Origin: Bacteroidota bacterium
Lineage (GTDB): Bacteria > Bacteroidota > Bacteroidia > Bacteroidales > FEN-979
DNA length: 12,269 nucleotides
Direction of reading: 5' to 3'
Assembly: GCA_026391755.1 (NCBI GenBank)
Contig: JAPLDN010000350.1
Location: 1 to 12,269 of the forward strand
Shown here one piece after another: positions 1 through 7,060 of this stretch (its first letter is position 1; each line of letters begins with the position of its first letter). Position numbers and translations under genes: made by a program. The notes under the pieces are model-generated. The model did no database searches. It worked only from the letters and a program-made list of their open reading frames with translations, and was not told where the DNA came from.

Positions 1-1
1 C

Positions 2-1987
2 TATGTATGGACTGTTTCATCAGGTGGCACAATCACAGCAGGCGGCACGGCCACCAGTAATACAGTGACAGTAACCTGGAATACTGCCGTTGCCCAAACA
101 GTAAGCGTGAACTACACTAATGCCAATGGATGCACAGCTGCAACACCATCCGTTTATAACGTGACGGTGAATGCGCTTCCGGTTCCCACGATCACTGGTC
201 CGCAGACCCTGTGTGCCGGAACCACAGGCAATGTGTATACGACCCAGGCTGGCATGAGCGGCTATACCTGGAGTGTCTCGGCCGGAGGTATGATCACGGC
301 AGGAACAGGTACCAATGCAATTACGGTCACATGGAATACGTCCGGAGCGCAAACAGTAATTGTGAACTATACCAATACCAACGGTTGTACGGCAGCTTCA
401 CCAACTATTTACAATGTGACAGTGAATCCGCTGCCGGTGCCGGTTATCTCAGGGCCCTCGTCGGTTTGTTTGAACTCCACGGGCAATGTGTACACCGCCC
501 AAACAGGTATGACAAACTACGTATGGACAGTCTCGGCCGGCGGTACGGTCACTGCTGGTGGAACATCAACCAGCAACTTTGTTACTGTAACCTGGACAAC
601 GGTAGGAGCCAAGACGATAAGTGTGAACTATGCCAACGCGTTTGGATGTACGGCCGCAGCTCCCACAGTGTTAAATGTGACTGTCAACGCACTCCCTGTA
701 CCAACAATCTCCGGAGAGACGAGCAATATATGTCCGGGTTCCGGGTGGACGCCGTATACGACGCAGTACGGGATGAGCAATTATGTATGGACCGTGTCGG
801 CGGGAGGTATAATCGCTTCGGGCCAGGGCACAGCCCAGGTCCAGGTGTATTGGTCTTCAGCAGGAGCCCAGTGGGTTGCAGCCGGTTACTCGAATGCTTC
901 GGGATGTACATCAGCAACCCCCACCCAATTGAATGTGACGGTATCGTCTTTGCCAGCAGCTGCAGGAACGATCACGGGCACAGCAACGGTATGTGCAGGA
1001 GCACAGGGAGTAGCTTACTCGGTAGCTCCGATCACCAATGCCACATCTTACAACTGGTTCCTTCCCACGGGAGTGACCATAGCCAGTGGGGCCGGGACGA
1101 ACAGCATCACGGTCAACTATCCGGCCAACGCGGTATCGGGCGGCATTTCGGTGAACGGGAACAATTCGTGTGGAAACGGCATCACCTCCCCGCCTTACCA
1201 GGTCACGATCAATCCTGTTCCTGCAGCAGGAGGCGGTATCTCAGGAAAGGCCAAGGTATGCAGCGGTACGACCGGAGTGCTTTACTCGGTGGGGGCTATT
1301 GCCAATGCCACGAGCTATGTATGGACCGTACCTTCAGGAGTAGTGATCACGGCCGGGTCTGCGACCCGCACCATCACGGTGACCTTCACGAACACGGCCC
1401 GGAGCGGGAACTTCATAGTACATGGGACGAATGCCTGCGGTAGTGGTGCAAACTCGCCCCCGTATTATGTTACTGTTTCATCACCTCCTCCCAACCCGCA
1501 AATTACTCCGTCAAGCCTTGGGCCGGAGATCCGGGTAGGTGATGTTCTGATCAGCAGCGTTACGGAAGGGAACCAGTGGTACCTGGATGACCAGCCTATT
1601 GCGGGAGCTACGGACCAGACCCTGGTTATACCATCCATTGGAACATACTATGTGATCGCCAGCATCGGGAGCTGCAGTTCGGAAAAGTCCAACGACATCC
1701 TGGTGGGCACAACAGGTCTTGAGAATAAAGGCGGGGCCAGCTTCGTTGTGTATCCTGTACCGAACTACGGTTTGTTCACGGCATCGGTCACAACAACCTA
1801 CCAGGAATCTTTCCGTATCGTGATCTACAACACCCTCGGGGTGATGGTCCATCGTACGGAAGAGTTCAAGGTCCAGGGTAAACACGAAGAGCAGATCGAC
1901 GTGAGAAACCTGCCCAGCGGGATCTATTCTGTGGTCTTTACCAACGACCAGAGAAAGGTGGTAAGGAAGATCTTCATCAACAAATAA
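2..1987 (+). CDS. Secreted PKD-like repeat protein with T9SS C-terminal sorting domain (5' partial)
   Basis: The reading frame is open from the first bases of the window, so the N-terminus and signal peptide lie outside; 661 residues are visible. They consist of tandem PKD/Ig-like repeats of 85-89 residues: a partial unit (residues 1-58), then units at about 59-143, 144-230, 231-316, 317-405 and 406-494. Each carries an early Cys (for example TLCAGTTGNVY), a central YxW(T/S)V strand and a second Cys (NGCTAA), so an intradomain disulfide is likely. Residues 495-580 form an Ig-like module with the NQWYLDDQPIAGAT and GTYYV pattern. Residues 581-661 are a type A T9SS sorting domain (VYPVPNYGLF near its start, LPSGIYSV, ending RKIFINK). 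Proteins with this tail are exported across the outer membrane by T9SS, trimmed, and attached to the surface or released. The N-terminal function (adhesin, enzyme or structural) cannot be told from this fragment. Confidence 0.92.
   Translation, partial: YVWTVSSGGTITAGGTATSNTVTVTWNTAVAQTVSVNYTNANGCTAATPSVYNVTVNALPVPTITGPQTLCAGTTGNVYTTQAGMSGYTWSVSAGGMITAGTGTNAITVTWNTSGAQTVIVNYTNTNGCTAASPTIYNVTVNPLPVPVISGPSSVCLNSTGNVYTAQTGMTNYVWTVSAGGTVTAGGTSTSNFVTVTWTTVGAKTISVNYANAFGCTAAAPTVLNVTVNALPVPTISGETSNICPGSGWTPYTTQYGMSNYVWTVSAGGIIASGQGTAQVQVYWSSAGAQWVAAGYSNASGCTSATPTQLNVTVSSLPAAAGTITGTATVCAGAQGVAYSVAPITNATSYNWFLPTGVTIASGAGTNSITVNYPANAVSGGISVNGNNSCGNGITSPPYQVTINPVPAAGGGISGKAKVCSGTTGVLYSVGAIANATSYVWTVPSGVVITAGSATRTITVTFTNTARSGNFIVHGTNACGSGANSPPYYVTVSSPPPNPQITPSSLGPEIRVGDVLISSVTEGNQWYLDDQPIAGATDQTLVIPSIGTYYVIASIGSCSSEKSNDILVGTTGLENKGGASFVVYPVPNYGLFTASVTTTYQESFRIVIYNTLGVMVHRTEEFKVQGKHEEQIDVRNLPSGIYSVVFTNDQRKVVRKIFINK
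176..1483 (+). repeat. Five complete tandem PKD-like coding repeats
   Basis: Units begin near 176, 431, 692, 950 and 1217, at spacings of 255, 261, 258 and 267 bases, and a sixth, partial unit precedes 176. The first units open with LPVP(T/V)I(T/S)G and are the most alike, including at the DNA level (TATGTATGGAC or a near copy recurs at 3, 519, 783 and 1317). The last two units (950 and 1217) share a different opening (PAA.G.I.G.A.VC) and a GN.F/GNNSCG ending, so they form a second subtype. This looks like intragenic duplication followed by divergence. Confidence 0.85.
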
Positions 1988-2021
1988 GGAACTTCCACAC
2001 CATCTCCTTTCAATAATAATC

Positions 2022-2056
2022 AGGGGAGGCCGCACATCACGGCCTCCCTTTGTTTT
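2022..2056 (+). terminator. Rho-independent terminator after the T9SS protein
   Basis: The stem pairs GGGAGGCCG (2024-2032) with CGGCCTCCC (2040-2048) without mismatch and can be extended by a G-T and an A-T pair. The loop is 7 bases (2033-2039), and a T-rich run (TTTGTTTT) follows. It lies 34 bases after the stop codon and separates the surface protein from the metal-efflux operon. Confidence 0.8.
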
Positions 2057-2061
2057 ACAGT

Positions 2062-2089
2062 GAGATTTGTTAAGAAATTAACAAATCTC
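2062..2089. promoter_or_regulatory. Perfect 12-bp inverted repeat, probable operator
   Basis: GAGATTTGTTAA (2062-2073) and TTAACAAATCTC (2078-2089) are exact reverse complements separated by GAAA. The left arm contains the likely -33 element TTTG (2066-2069), and the right arm ends two bases before the -7 box, so a bound dimeric regulator would block RNA polymerase. An ArsR/SmtB-, Fur/Zur- or MarR-type metalloregulator is plausible, but no regulator gene is in the window. The repeat could also fold as a hairpin with a GAAA tetraloop. It lacks a following T run, so a terminator role is less likely. Confidence 0.6.
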
Positions 2090-2099
2090 GCTATATTTG
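2066..2099 (+). promoter_or_regulatory. Bacteroidota-type promoter of the metal-efflux operon
   Basis: TATATTTG (2092-2099) matches the -7 consensus TAnnTTTG, and TTTG (2066-2069), 22 bases upstream, serves as -33. The predicted start of transcription falls about 15 bases before the ATG at 2121. No other TAnnTTTG was found between here and the pump gene, so the three genes downstream probably share this promoter. Confidence 0.6.
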
Positions 2100-2120
2100 C
2101 AAAAGCCATTATTCTTTGTT

Positions 2121-2459
2121 ATGAAGGCCCTTAGGATCATACTGGCATTATATATCTCATTCCTTACCAGCCTGCCCTGTGCTGATATTGCCGATAATTG
2201 CGGCCACGGGAAGTCGGGCGACATCAGCCTTTGCCCTTTGAATTCAAAATCCCCTCAACATAGCGACATCGATTGCTGCAGCCCGTTCTGCGTTTGCAAC
2301 TGCTGCCAGGTGAATGTACTTACACAGGGAACCGTTGTTCTTGCCGAACCTTCCCGGGTTTGCATAAATACCATAGTGACATTATCTTCAGGAAAGATCC
2401 AGGAGATCCCAATTCCTTTCTGGCAGCCGCCGAAAGTCGTGATAAACGTGATAGCGTGA
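2121..2459 (+). CDS. Small exported Cys-rich protein, DUF6660-like, heavy-metal efflux operon
   Basis: The protein has 112 residues when started at the ATG at 2121. A TTG at 2097 in the same frame lies inside the -7 box and is unlikely to be the start. Residues 1-20 form a signal peptide (MK, hydrophobic LRIILALYISFLTSLPC), possibly cut near residue 19-22. The mature part has Cys at 20, 27, 38, 52, 53, 57, 59, 61, 62 and 81, with the dense cluster CCSPFCVCNCC at 52-62, and it ends with an IPFWQPPK segment. From memory this pattern matches the Bacteroidota family DUF6660, typically found just before CzcA/CusA-type pumps; a profile search would settle it. A periplasmic metal-binding or metal-delivery role is inferred from the Cys cluster and the operon position; no function has been demonstrated that I know of. 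Confidence 0.75.
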   Translation: MKALRIILALYISFLTSLPCADIADNCGHGKSGDISLCPLNSKSPQHSDIDCCSPFCVCNCCQVNVLTQGTVVLAEPSRVCINTIVTLSSGKIQEIPIPFWQPPKVVINVIA

Positions 2460-2471
2460 TGAACGTTATGA

Positions 2472-2515
2472 CGCTCGCATATTTACAACACCGCTTTCGC
2501 TAGCATATTTACAAC
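2472..2515. repeat. Direct repeat pair in the leader before the pump gene
   Basis: CGCTCGCATATTTACAAC (2472-2489) and CGCTAGCATATTTACAAC (2498-2515) match at 17 of 18 bases and start 26 bases apart. The shared TTTACAAC recurs at 2652-2659. The repeats also resemble the operon's own promoter segment (CTCGCTATATTTGCAA, 2087-2102), so they may be decayed copies of it. Confidence 0.7.
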
Positions 2516-2600
2516 GCTGCTACGGTGTCTGCGTCGCTCATAAAGGTTCATTACCTGGGCACAACAGCTTGAAATTCGCTCCTTGCACCTTATGCAGCTT

Positions 2601-2658
2601 TTGTAAAATTCTCGCTGAAATAACATCAATATCATAACGATCATTACGAATTTTACAA
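2601..2658. promoter_or_regulatory. Long-loop inverted repeat immediately before the pump start codon
   Basis: TTGTAAAATTC (2601-2611) and GAATTTTACAA (2648-2658) are exact reverse complements, 36 bases apart. The right arm ends 10 bases before the ATG at 2669. In mRNA this could form a stem that covers the translation start region; in DNA the arms could be paired protein sites. The 2460-2668 interval holds no convincing gene. Confidence 0.45.
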
Positions 2659-2668
2659 CACCCATACC

Positions 2669-5600
2669 ATGTTTGACAAAATCATCGACTTTTCCATAAG
2701 GAATAAGATTGCCATTGGGATACTGACCGTTCTCCTGGTCATTACCGGTATCTGGTCCATGTTCCACCTGCAACTCGATGCCATCCCCGACATCACCAAC
2801 AACCAGGTGCAGGTCATCACCATTGCACCCACCCTGGCCTCATCGGAAGTGGAACAACTCATTAGCTATCCCATTGAAAAGGCCGTGGCCACTATCCCCG
2901 ACGTGGTCGAGCTAAGGAGCGTTAGCCGCTTCGGACTCTCGGTCGTGACGGTGGTGTTCAACGAAAGTGTGGATATCTACAGGGCCCGCCAGCAGATCAG
3001 CGAGAAACTCAGGGATGCCGAAAAACAGATCCCGGCAGGGGTTGGGGAACCCGAATTGGCGCCTATCAGCACAGGACTGGGAGAGATTTACCAGTACCTG
3101 GTCAAGGTGAGGCCGGGTTACGAGAAACGTTACTCCCTCACCGACCTGCGAACCATACAGGACTGGATAGTAAAACGCCAGCTCCTGGGTACGCCAGGTG
3201 TTGCAGAAGTAAGTTCCCTGGGAGGTTATATCAAACAGTACGAAGTAGCTCTTGACCCCAACCGCTTGCACAGCATGGGCATCTCGATCAGCGAGATTTT
3301 CGCTGCCCTCGAAAAGAACAATGAAAACACCGGCGCGGCCTACCTTGATCAAAAACCCTATGCTTATTTCATAAGGGGAATAGGGTTTGTACACAGCCTT
3401 GACGATATCGAGAAAATAGCCATTAAAACAGTCAATAATGTTCCCGTTCTGATCAGGGATGTAGGTAAGGTAAGGTTCGGACATGCCAACAGGTACGGGG
3501 CTGTTGTGGAAGCCGAAAAAGGAGAAGCCACCGGTGGAATGGTGATGATGCTTAAGGGCGAGAATTCGGTGGAAGTCATCAAAAGGGTTAAAGATAAGAT
3601 CACCCTGATCGGAAAAACCCTGCCCGAAGGTGTGTATATCGATTCCTTTATAGACCGCACAAAACTCATCGATAAAACGATCAGCACAGTGATGAGGAAT
3701 CTCCTGCTGGGCGGACTCATCGTGATCTTTGTCCTCACACTCCTGATCGGCAACCTCAGGGCCGGCCTGATCGTGGCATCTGTGATCCCGCTTGCCATGT
3801 TGTTTGCCATCATCATGATGGTTCTCGCAGGTGTTTCAGGCAACCTGATGTCGCTGGGAGCCATCGACTTCGGTATCATCGTCGACGGGGCCGTGATCAT
3901 TGTCGAAAGCGTCGTCTACCGTCTTTTCCTCAGCCATCACAATGCACAGGGGATAAGCAGGTTAAGCCGGGAACAGATGGATCTCGAGGTGGGAATATCG
4001 GCAAAAAAAATGATGCGTTCAGCCACATTCGGGCAGATCATTATCCTCATCGTTTACCTGCCGGTGATCTCCCTCTCGGGGATAGAAGGCAAGATGTTCA
4101 AGCCCATGGCCGAGACGGTGATGTTTGCGGTGCTTGGAGCTTTTATCCTTTCACTCACCTACGTGCCGATGATGTCATCCATCTTTTTAAGCCGGAATAC
4201 AAAACACAAGCTTAACATTTCCGATCACATCATGAGGTTCTGTCAAACTGTTTATGACCCGGTGATACGATTTACCCTGAACTACAAACTCAGCGTTATC
4301 ATTGCTTCTATCCTGGTGTTTATTGCTGCACTGATCATGTTCCTGAACATAGATTCAGTGTTTGCTCCCTCACTCGAAGAAGGCGACCTCCTTGTCCTGC
4401 CCAAGATACAAAGCGGAAGCTCGCTTTCGCAGAGCATTGAGACTTACCAGCAGGTCTCGGATATCCTGAAAAAGGAATTCCCTGAAGTCACTGATGTGGT
4501 AGCCAAGATAGGAGTGGGAGAGATCCCCACCGATCCCACCCCCATGGAATCGGCCGACATCGTAGTCTGCCTGAAAGACAAGAAAGAATGGGTATCGGCT
4601 TCAAGCAGGGATGAGCTGATCGAAAAGATGAAGGAAAAACTTTCGGGGATCCCCGGGGTTAGCTATGAGTTCATGCAGCCTATCGAAGCCCGCTTCAATG
4701 AGCTGATGACGGGCATCAGGTCGGATGTTGCCGTTAAGATCTTTGGAGATAATATGGATACCCTTTCCATGGAAGCCGAAAAGCTTGCAGGCCTCATCAA
4801 TAAGGTCCAGGGAATAGGAGATATGAAAGTGGAACAGGTGGTTGGCCTGCCCCAGATCATTGTGCGTTATAACCGTGACCGTATTTCTTCCGATGGGCTT
4901 AATATCAAGGATCTCAATAAGGAGGTGAAAACGGCTTTCGCGGGCGAGCAGGCCGGGACTGTGTATGAAGGGGAAAAACGTTTTGAACTTGTTGTCCGCC
5001 TCGACCAGGATCACCGTAACTCGATTGAAGATGTACGCAAGCTGTTTGTCTCACTACCCTCGGGCCAGCAGATACCCCTCGAACAGCTGGCGGATGTTCA
5101 GTTTGAGGACGGCCCCCAGCAGATCGCAAGGGATGACGGGAAGCGGAGGATCACCATCGGGATCAATGTCCGGAACAGGGATGTGGGATCGCTGATTAAC
5201 GATATAAGTAAGATTGCGGATAAGGATCTTAAACTCCCCCCGGGTTATTATGTGACTTACGGCGGACAGTTTGAGAACCTTGTGGAAGCCAAGAAACGAC
5301 TTGCTATCGCAGTACCTCTGGCCCTTTTCCTGATTCTTGTACTGCTGTTCATGACGTTCAGGTCGGTAAAGGAGACCCTGCTGGTATTCTCTGTTGTTCC
5401 TTTTGCCGCAATAGGAGGGGTGTTTGCCTTATACATACGGGGGATACCGTTCAGCGTTTCGGCAGGCGTGGGTTTTATCGCCCTCTTCGGTGTGGCCGTG
5501 CTTAACGGTATCGTCCTCATCAGCAGTTTTAACCAGCTCAGGGATGAAGGCGTAGAAGATATCACCGAACGCATACTTAAAGGTACCCGGATCAGGTTAC

Positions 5601-7051
5601 GCCCTGTGCTGATGACCGCTTCGGTTGCCTCACTGGGTTTCCTGCCCATGGCGATTTCCAGGGCAACCGGCTCTGAGGTCCAAAGGCCTTTGGCGACGGT
5701 TGTTTTCGGCGGCCTGATCACGGCCACCATCCTTACCCTCATCATCCTGCCGGCGATCTACGCACTACTGGAATCGGGATGGAGAACGGGGAAACGGAAA
5801 TCCGTAAACATAATACCAATACTTGCCTTGCTGCTAATCATGCCGGTGGCAGGACTCAGGGCCCAGTCAGGGCCCCCTGTGATGAGCCTGAAACAATGCA
5901 TAGACTCGGCCCTCGTGCTAAGCCCTTCGGTCAAAGCAGTGGCTCTTGAAAAAGACTATTATGAAGCCGGGAAACCGGCGGCCATCGATATCCCCAAAAC
6001 GGAGCTTGGCGTAATTTACGGGCAGAGTAACAGCATTAATAATGATGATGAATTCAACATACGGCAGAATATTGAGTTCCCCACAATCTACATCCGCCAG
6101 AAACAAATAGCAAAATTACAATCACAGGCTGCGACTTTCAAACTTGCCCAGTCCAGGAACGAACTGATATTCGAGGTGAGGATGCTGTATTTTGACCTGC
6201 TTTGCCTCAATGCCGAAAGAAAGCTCATCAGGACCAGGGACAGCCTTTATGCTTTGCTGGAAACGGCGGGGGATAAACGATTCAGGGCCGGTGAGACAGG
6301 CTCGCTTGAAAAAATGGAAGCCCAGGCTGCACGAATGCAGGTGCATTACCAGCTCAGGAAAAACGAGTCGCAGTGGCAGGCCGGGCTTCAGAAACTCAGG
6401 GCAGTTATGAATTTCAAAGGAACACTGCTGCCCGATACATCGGTTTCACTTTCAGGCCTCTGCACTTTAAGCCCCGATACCAGCCTGTTTGCGGGGAATC
6501 CCGCCCTGGACCTCATGCAGCAGCAAACCATTGTTGCCGGCAGCAGGGTGAAACTCGAACAATCAAAACTCCTGCCTGATATCTCCGTCGGGTATTTCAA
6601 CAAAAGCCTGATCGGCACCCAGATCATCGACGGGGCCGAACAAAGCTTTTCACATTCCTACCGGTTTTCGGGTGTTTCCGCCGGGTTATCCATCCCTGTA
6701 TTTTTCGGGGCTCAGGGATATAAGATCAAGGCGGCCCTGATAGAACGAAGGATAAGCGAACAGAAATACATACAGCAGAAAAATGAGATTGAAGCCGAAT
6801 ATGCTTCCTTCCTTTGCCGTTTCAGGGTCGAAAGGGAAATGCTGCTGTATTACGGAAATACGGCTGTTCCCCATAGTAACCTGATGATCGTCAATGCAGG
6901 GAAAAGCATGGCCGCAGGGGAGATCGCCTATCCGGAATACCTGAAGCTGATCGAAACGGCCCTTGAGATCAGGTGCAGCTACATCGACATACAGAAACAA
7001 TATTTTAATACCGTTTCGGCCATTCAGCTGATCCGGGGTAAAAACGAATAA
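2669..7051 (+). CDS. czcA: CzcA-type heavy-metal RND pump fused to a TolC/CzcC-type outer-membrane channel
   Basis: The protein has 1460 residues, whereas CzcA/CusA pumps usually have about 1040. Residues 1-1040 are a complete HME-RND transporter: TM1 near 12-32, a periplasmic loop to about 340, membrane helices near 343-560, a second large loop near 563-875, and final helices to about 1035. The proton-relay signature in the fourth helix region is DFGIIVDGAVIIVE (400-413), with D400, D406 and E413. This resembles the Co/Zn/Cd/Ni pumps (CzcA, CnrA, NccA) rather than the Cu/Ag form (AIGAMVDAA). QPIEARFNELMTGIRSDVAVKIFG (670-693 region) is also typical. Residues 1043-1065 look like a signal peptide (KRK, hydrophobic stretch, LRA before Q1066). 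Residues 1066-1460 resemble a TolC/CzcC outer-membrane factor, opening with MSLKQCIDSALVLSPSVKA. The frame has no stop or visible frameshift. The protein should work with the adaptor that follows 9 bases later. The exact metal is not determined. Confidence 0.92.
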   Translation: MFDKIIDFSIRNKIAIGILTVLLVITGIWSMFHLQLDAIPDITNNQVQVITIAPTLASSEVEQLISYPIEKAVATIPDVVELRSVSRFGLSVVTVVFNESVDIYRARQQISEKLRDAEKQIPAGVGEPELAPISTGLGEIYQYLVKVRPGYEKRYSLTDLRTIQDWIVKRQLLGTPGVAEVSSLGGYIKQYEVALDPNRLHSMGISISEIFAALEKNNENTGAAYLDQKPYAYFIRGIGFVHSLDDIEKIAIKTVNNVPVLIRDVGKVRFGHANRYGAVVEAEKGEATGGMVMMLKGENSVEVIKRVKDKITLIGKTLPEGVYIDSFIDRTKLIDKTISTVMRNLLLGGLIVIFVLTLLIGNLRAGLIVASVIPLAMLFAIIMMVLAGVSGNLMSLGAIDFGIIVDGAVIIVESVVYRLFLSHHNAQGISRLSREQMDLEVGISAKKMMRSATFGQIIILIVYLPVISLSGIEGKMFKPMAETVMFAVLGAFILSLTYVPMMSSIFLSRNTKHKLNISDHIMRFCQTVYDPVIRFTLNYKLSVIIASILVFIAALIMFLNIDSVFAPSLEEGDLLVLPKIQSGSSLSQSIETYQQVSDILKKEFPEVTDVVAKIGVGEIPTDPTPMESADIVVCLKDKKEWVSASSRDELIEKMKEKLSGIPGVSYEFMQPIEARFNELMTGIRSDVAVKIFGDNMDTLSMEAEKLAGLINKVQGIGDMKVEQVVGLPQIIVRYNRDRISSDGLNIKDLNKEVKTAFAGEQAGTVYEGEKRFELVVRLDQDHRNSIEDVRKLFVSLPSGQQIPLEQLADVQFEDGPQQIARDDGKRRITIGINVRNRDVGSLINDISKIADKDLKLPPGYYVTYGGQFENLVEAKKRLAIAVPLALFLILVLLFMTFRSVKETLLVFSVVPFAAIGGVFALYIRGIPFSVSAGVGFIALFGVAVLNGIVLISSFNQLRDEGVEDITERILKGTRIRLRPVLMTASVASLGFLPMAISRATGSEVQRPLATVVFGGLITATILTLIILPAIYALLESGWRTGKRKSVNIIPILALLLIMPVAGLRAQSGPPVMSLKQCIDSALVLSPSVKAVALEKDYYEAGKPAAIDIPKTELGVIYGQSNSINNDDEFNIRQNIEFPTIYIRQKQIAKLQSQAATFKLAQSRNELIFEVRMLYFDLLCLNAERKLIRTRDSLYALLETAGDKRFRAGETGSLEKMEAQAARMQVHYQLRKNESQWQAGLQKLRAVMNFKGTLLPDTSVSLSGLCTLSPDTSLFAGNPALDLMQQQTIVAGSRVKLEQSKLLPDISVGYFNKSLIGTQIIDGAEQSFSHSYRFSGVSAGLSIPVFFGAQGYKIKAALIERRISEQKYIQQKNEIEAEYASFLCRFRVEREMLLYYGNTAVPHSNLMIVNAGKSMAAGEIAYPEYLKLIETALEIRCSYIDIQKQYFNTVSAIQLIRGKNE
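5795..5866 (+). other. Internal signal-peptide-like linker between pump and channel parts
   Basis: Residues 1043-1066 of the fusion have a basic start (KRK), a hydrophobic core (VNIIPILALLLIMPVAG) and a signal peptidase I-type site, LRA before Q1066. The channel's mature sequence begins at Q1066. An outer-membrane channel cannot stay tethered by a short linker to the inner membrane and also insert normally, so cleavage here would release it. That cleavage is an inference. Confidence 0.65.
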
Positions 7052-7060
7052 ATCGCAAAC

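Noticed and set aside
211..1443. A 410-residue open frame on the plus strand, overlapping the T9SS protein
   Set aside because: It is out of frame with the clear repeat protein, has a low-complexity, Cys- and Arg-rich composition with no domain, and stays open only because of the repetitive codon pattern of the real gene.
2..1483. Regularly spaced repeats as a CRISPR array
   Set aside because: The units are about 260 bases, coding, degenerate and without constant short repeats and unique spacers.
1511..2035. A 174-residue open frame on the minus strand
   Set aside because: It is antisense to the Ig-like and sorting domains and to the terminator, with no recognisable family or promoter.
2097..2120. 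TTG start giving eight extra N-terminal residues on the Cys-rich protein
   Set aside because: The TTG is part of the TAnnTTTG promoter box, and starting at the ATG at 2121 gives a normal signal peptide beginning MK.
2483..2773. Minus-strand open frame across the gap before the pump gene
   Set aside because: It overlaps the start of the pump gene and the repeats, and its translation resembles no family I know; the gap is better read as noncoding.
5780..5870. Pump and channel as two genes joined by an assembly error
   Set aside because: The frame continues cleanly, no start codon or stop fits a gene boundary, and fused CzcA-channel proteins of about this length are known in the phylum as far as I recall; the alternative is kept only as a refutation test.
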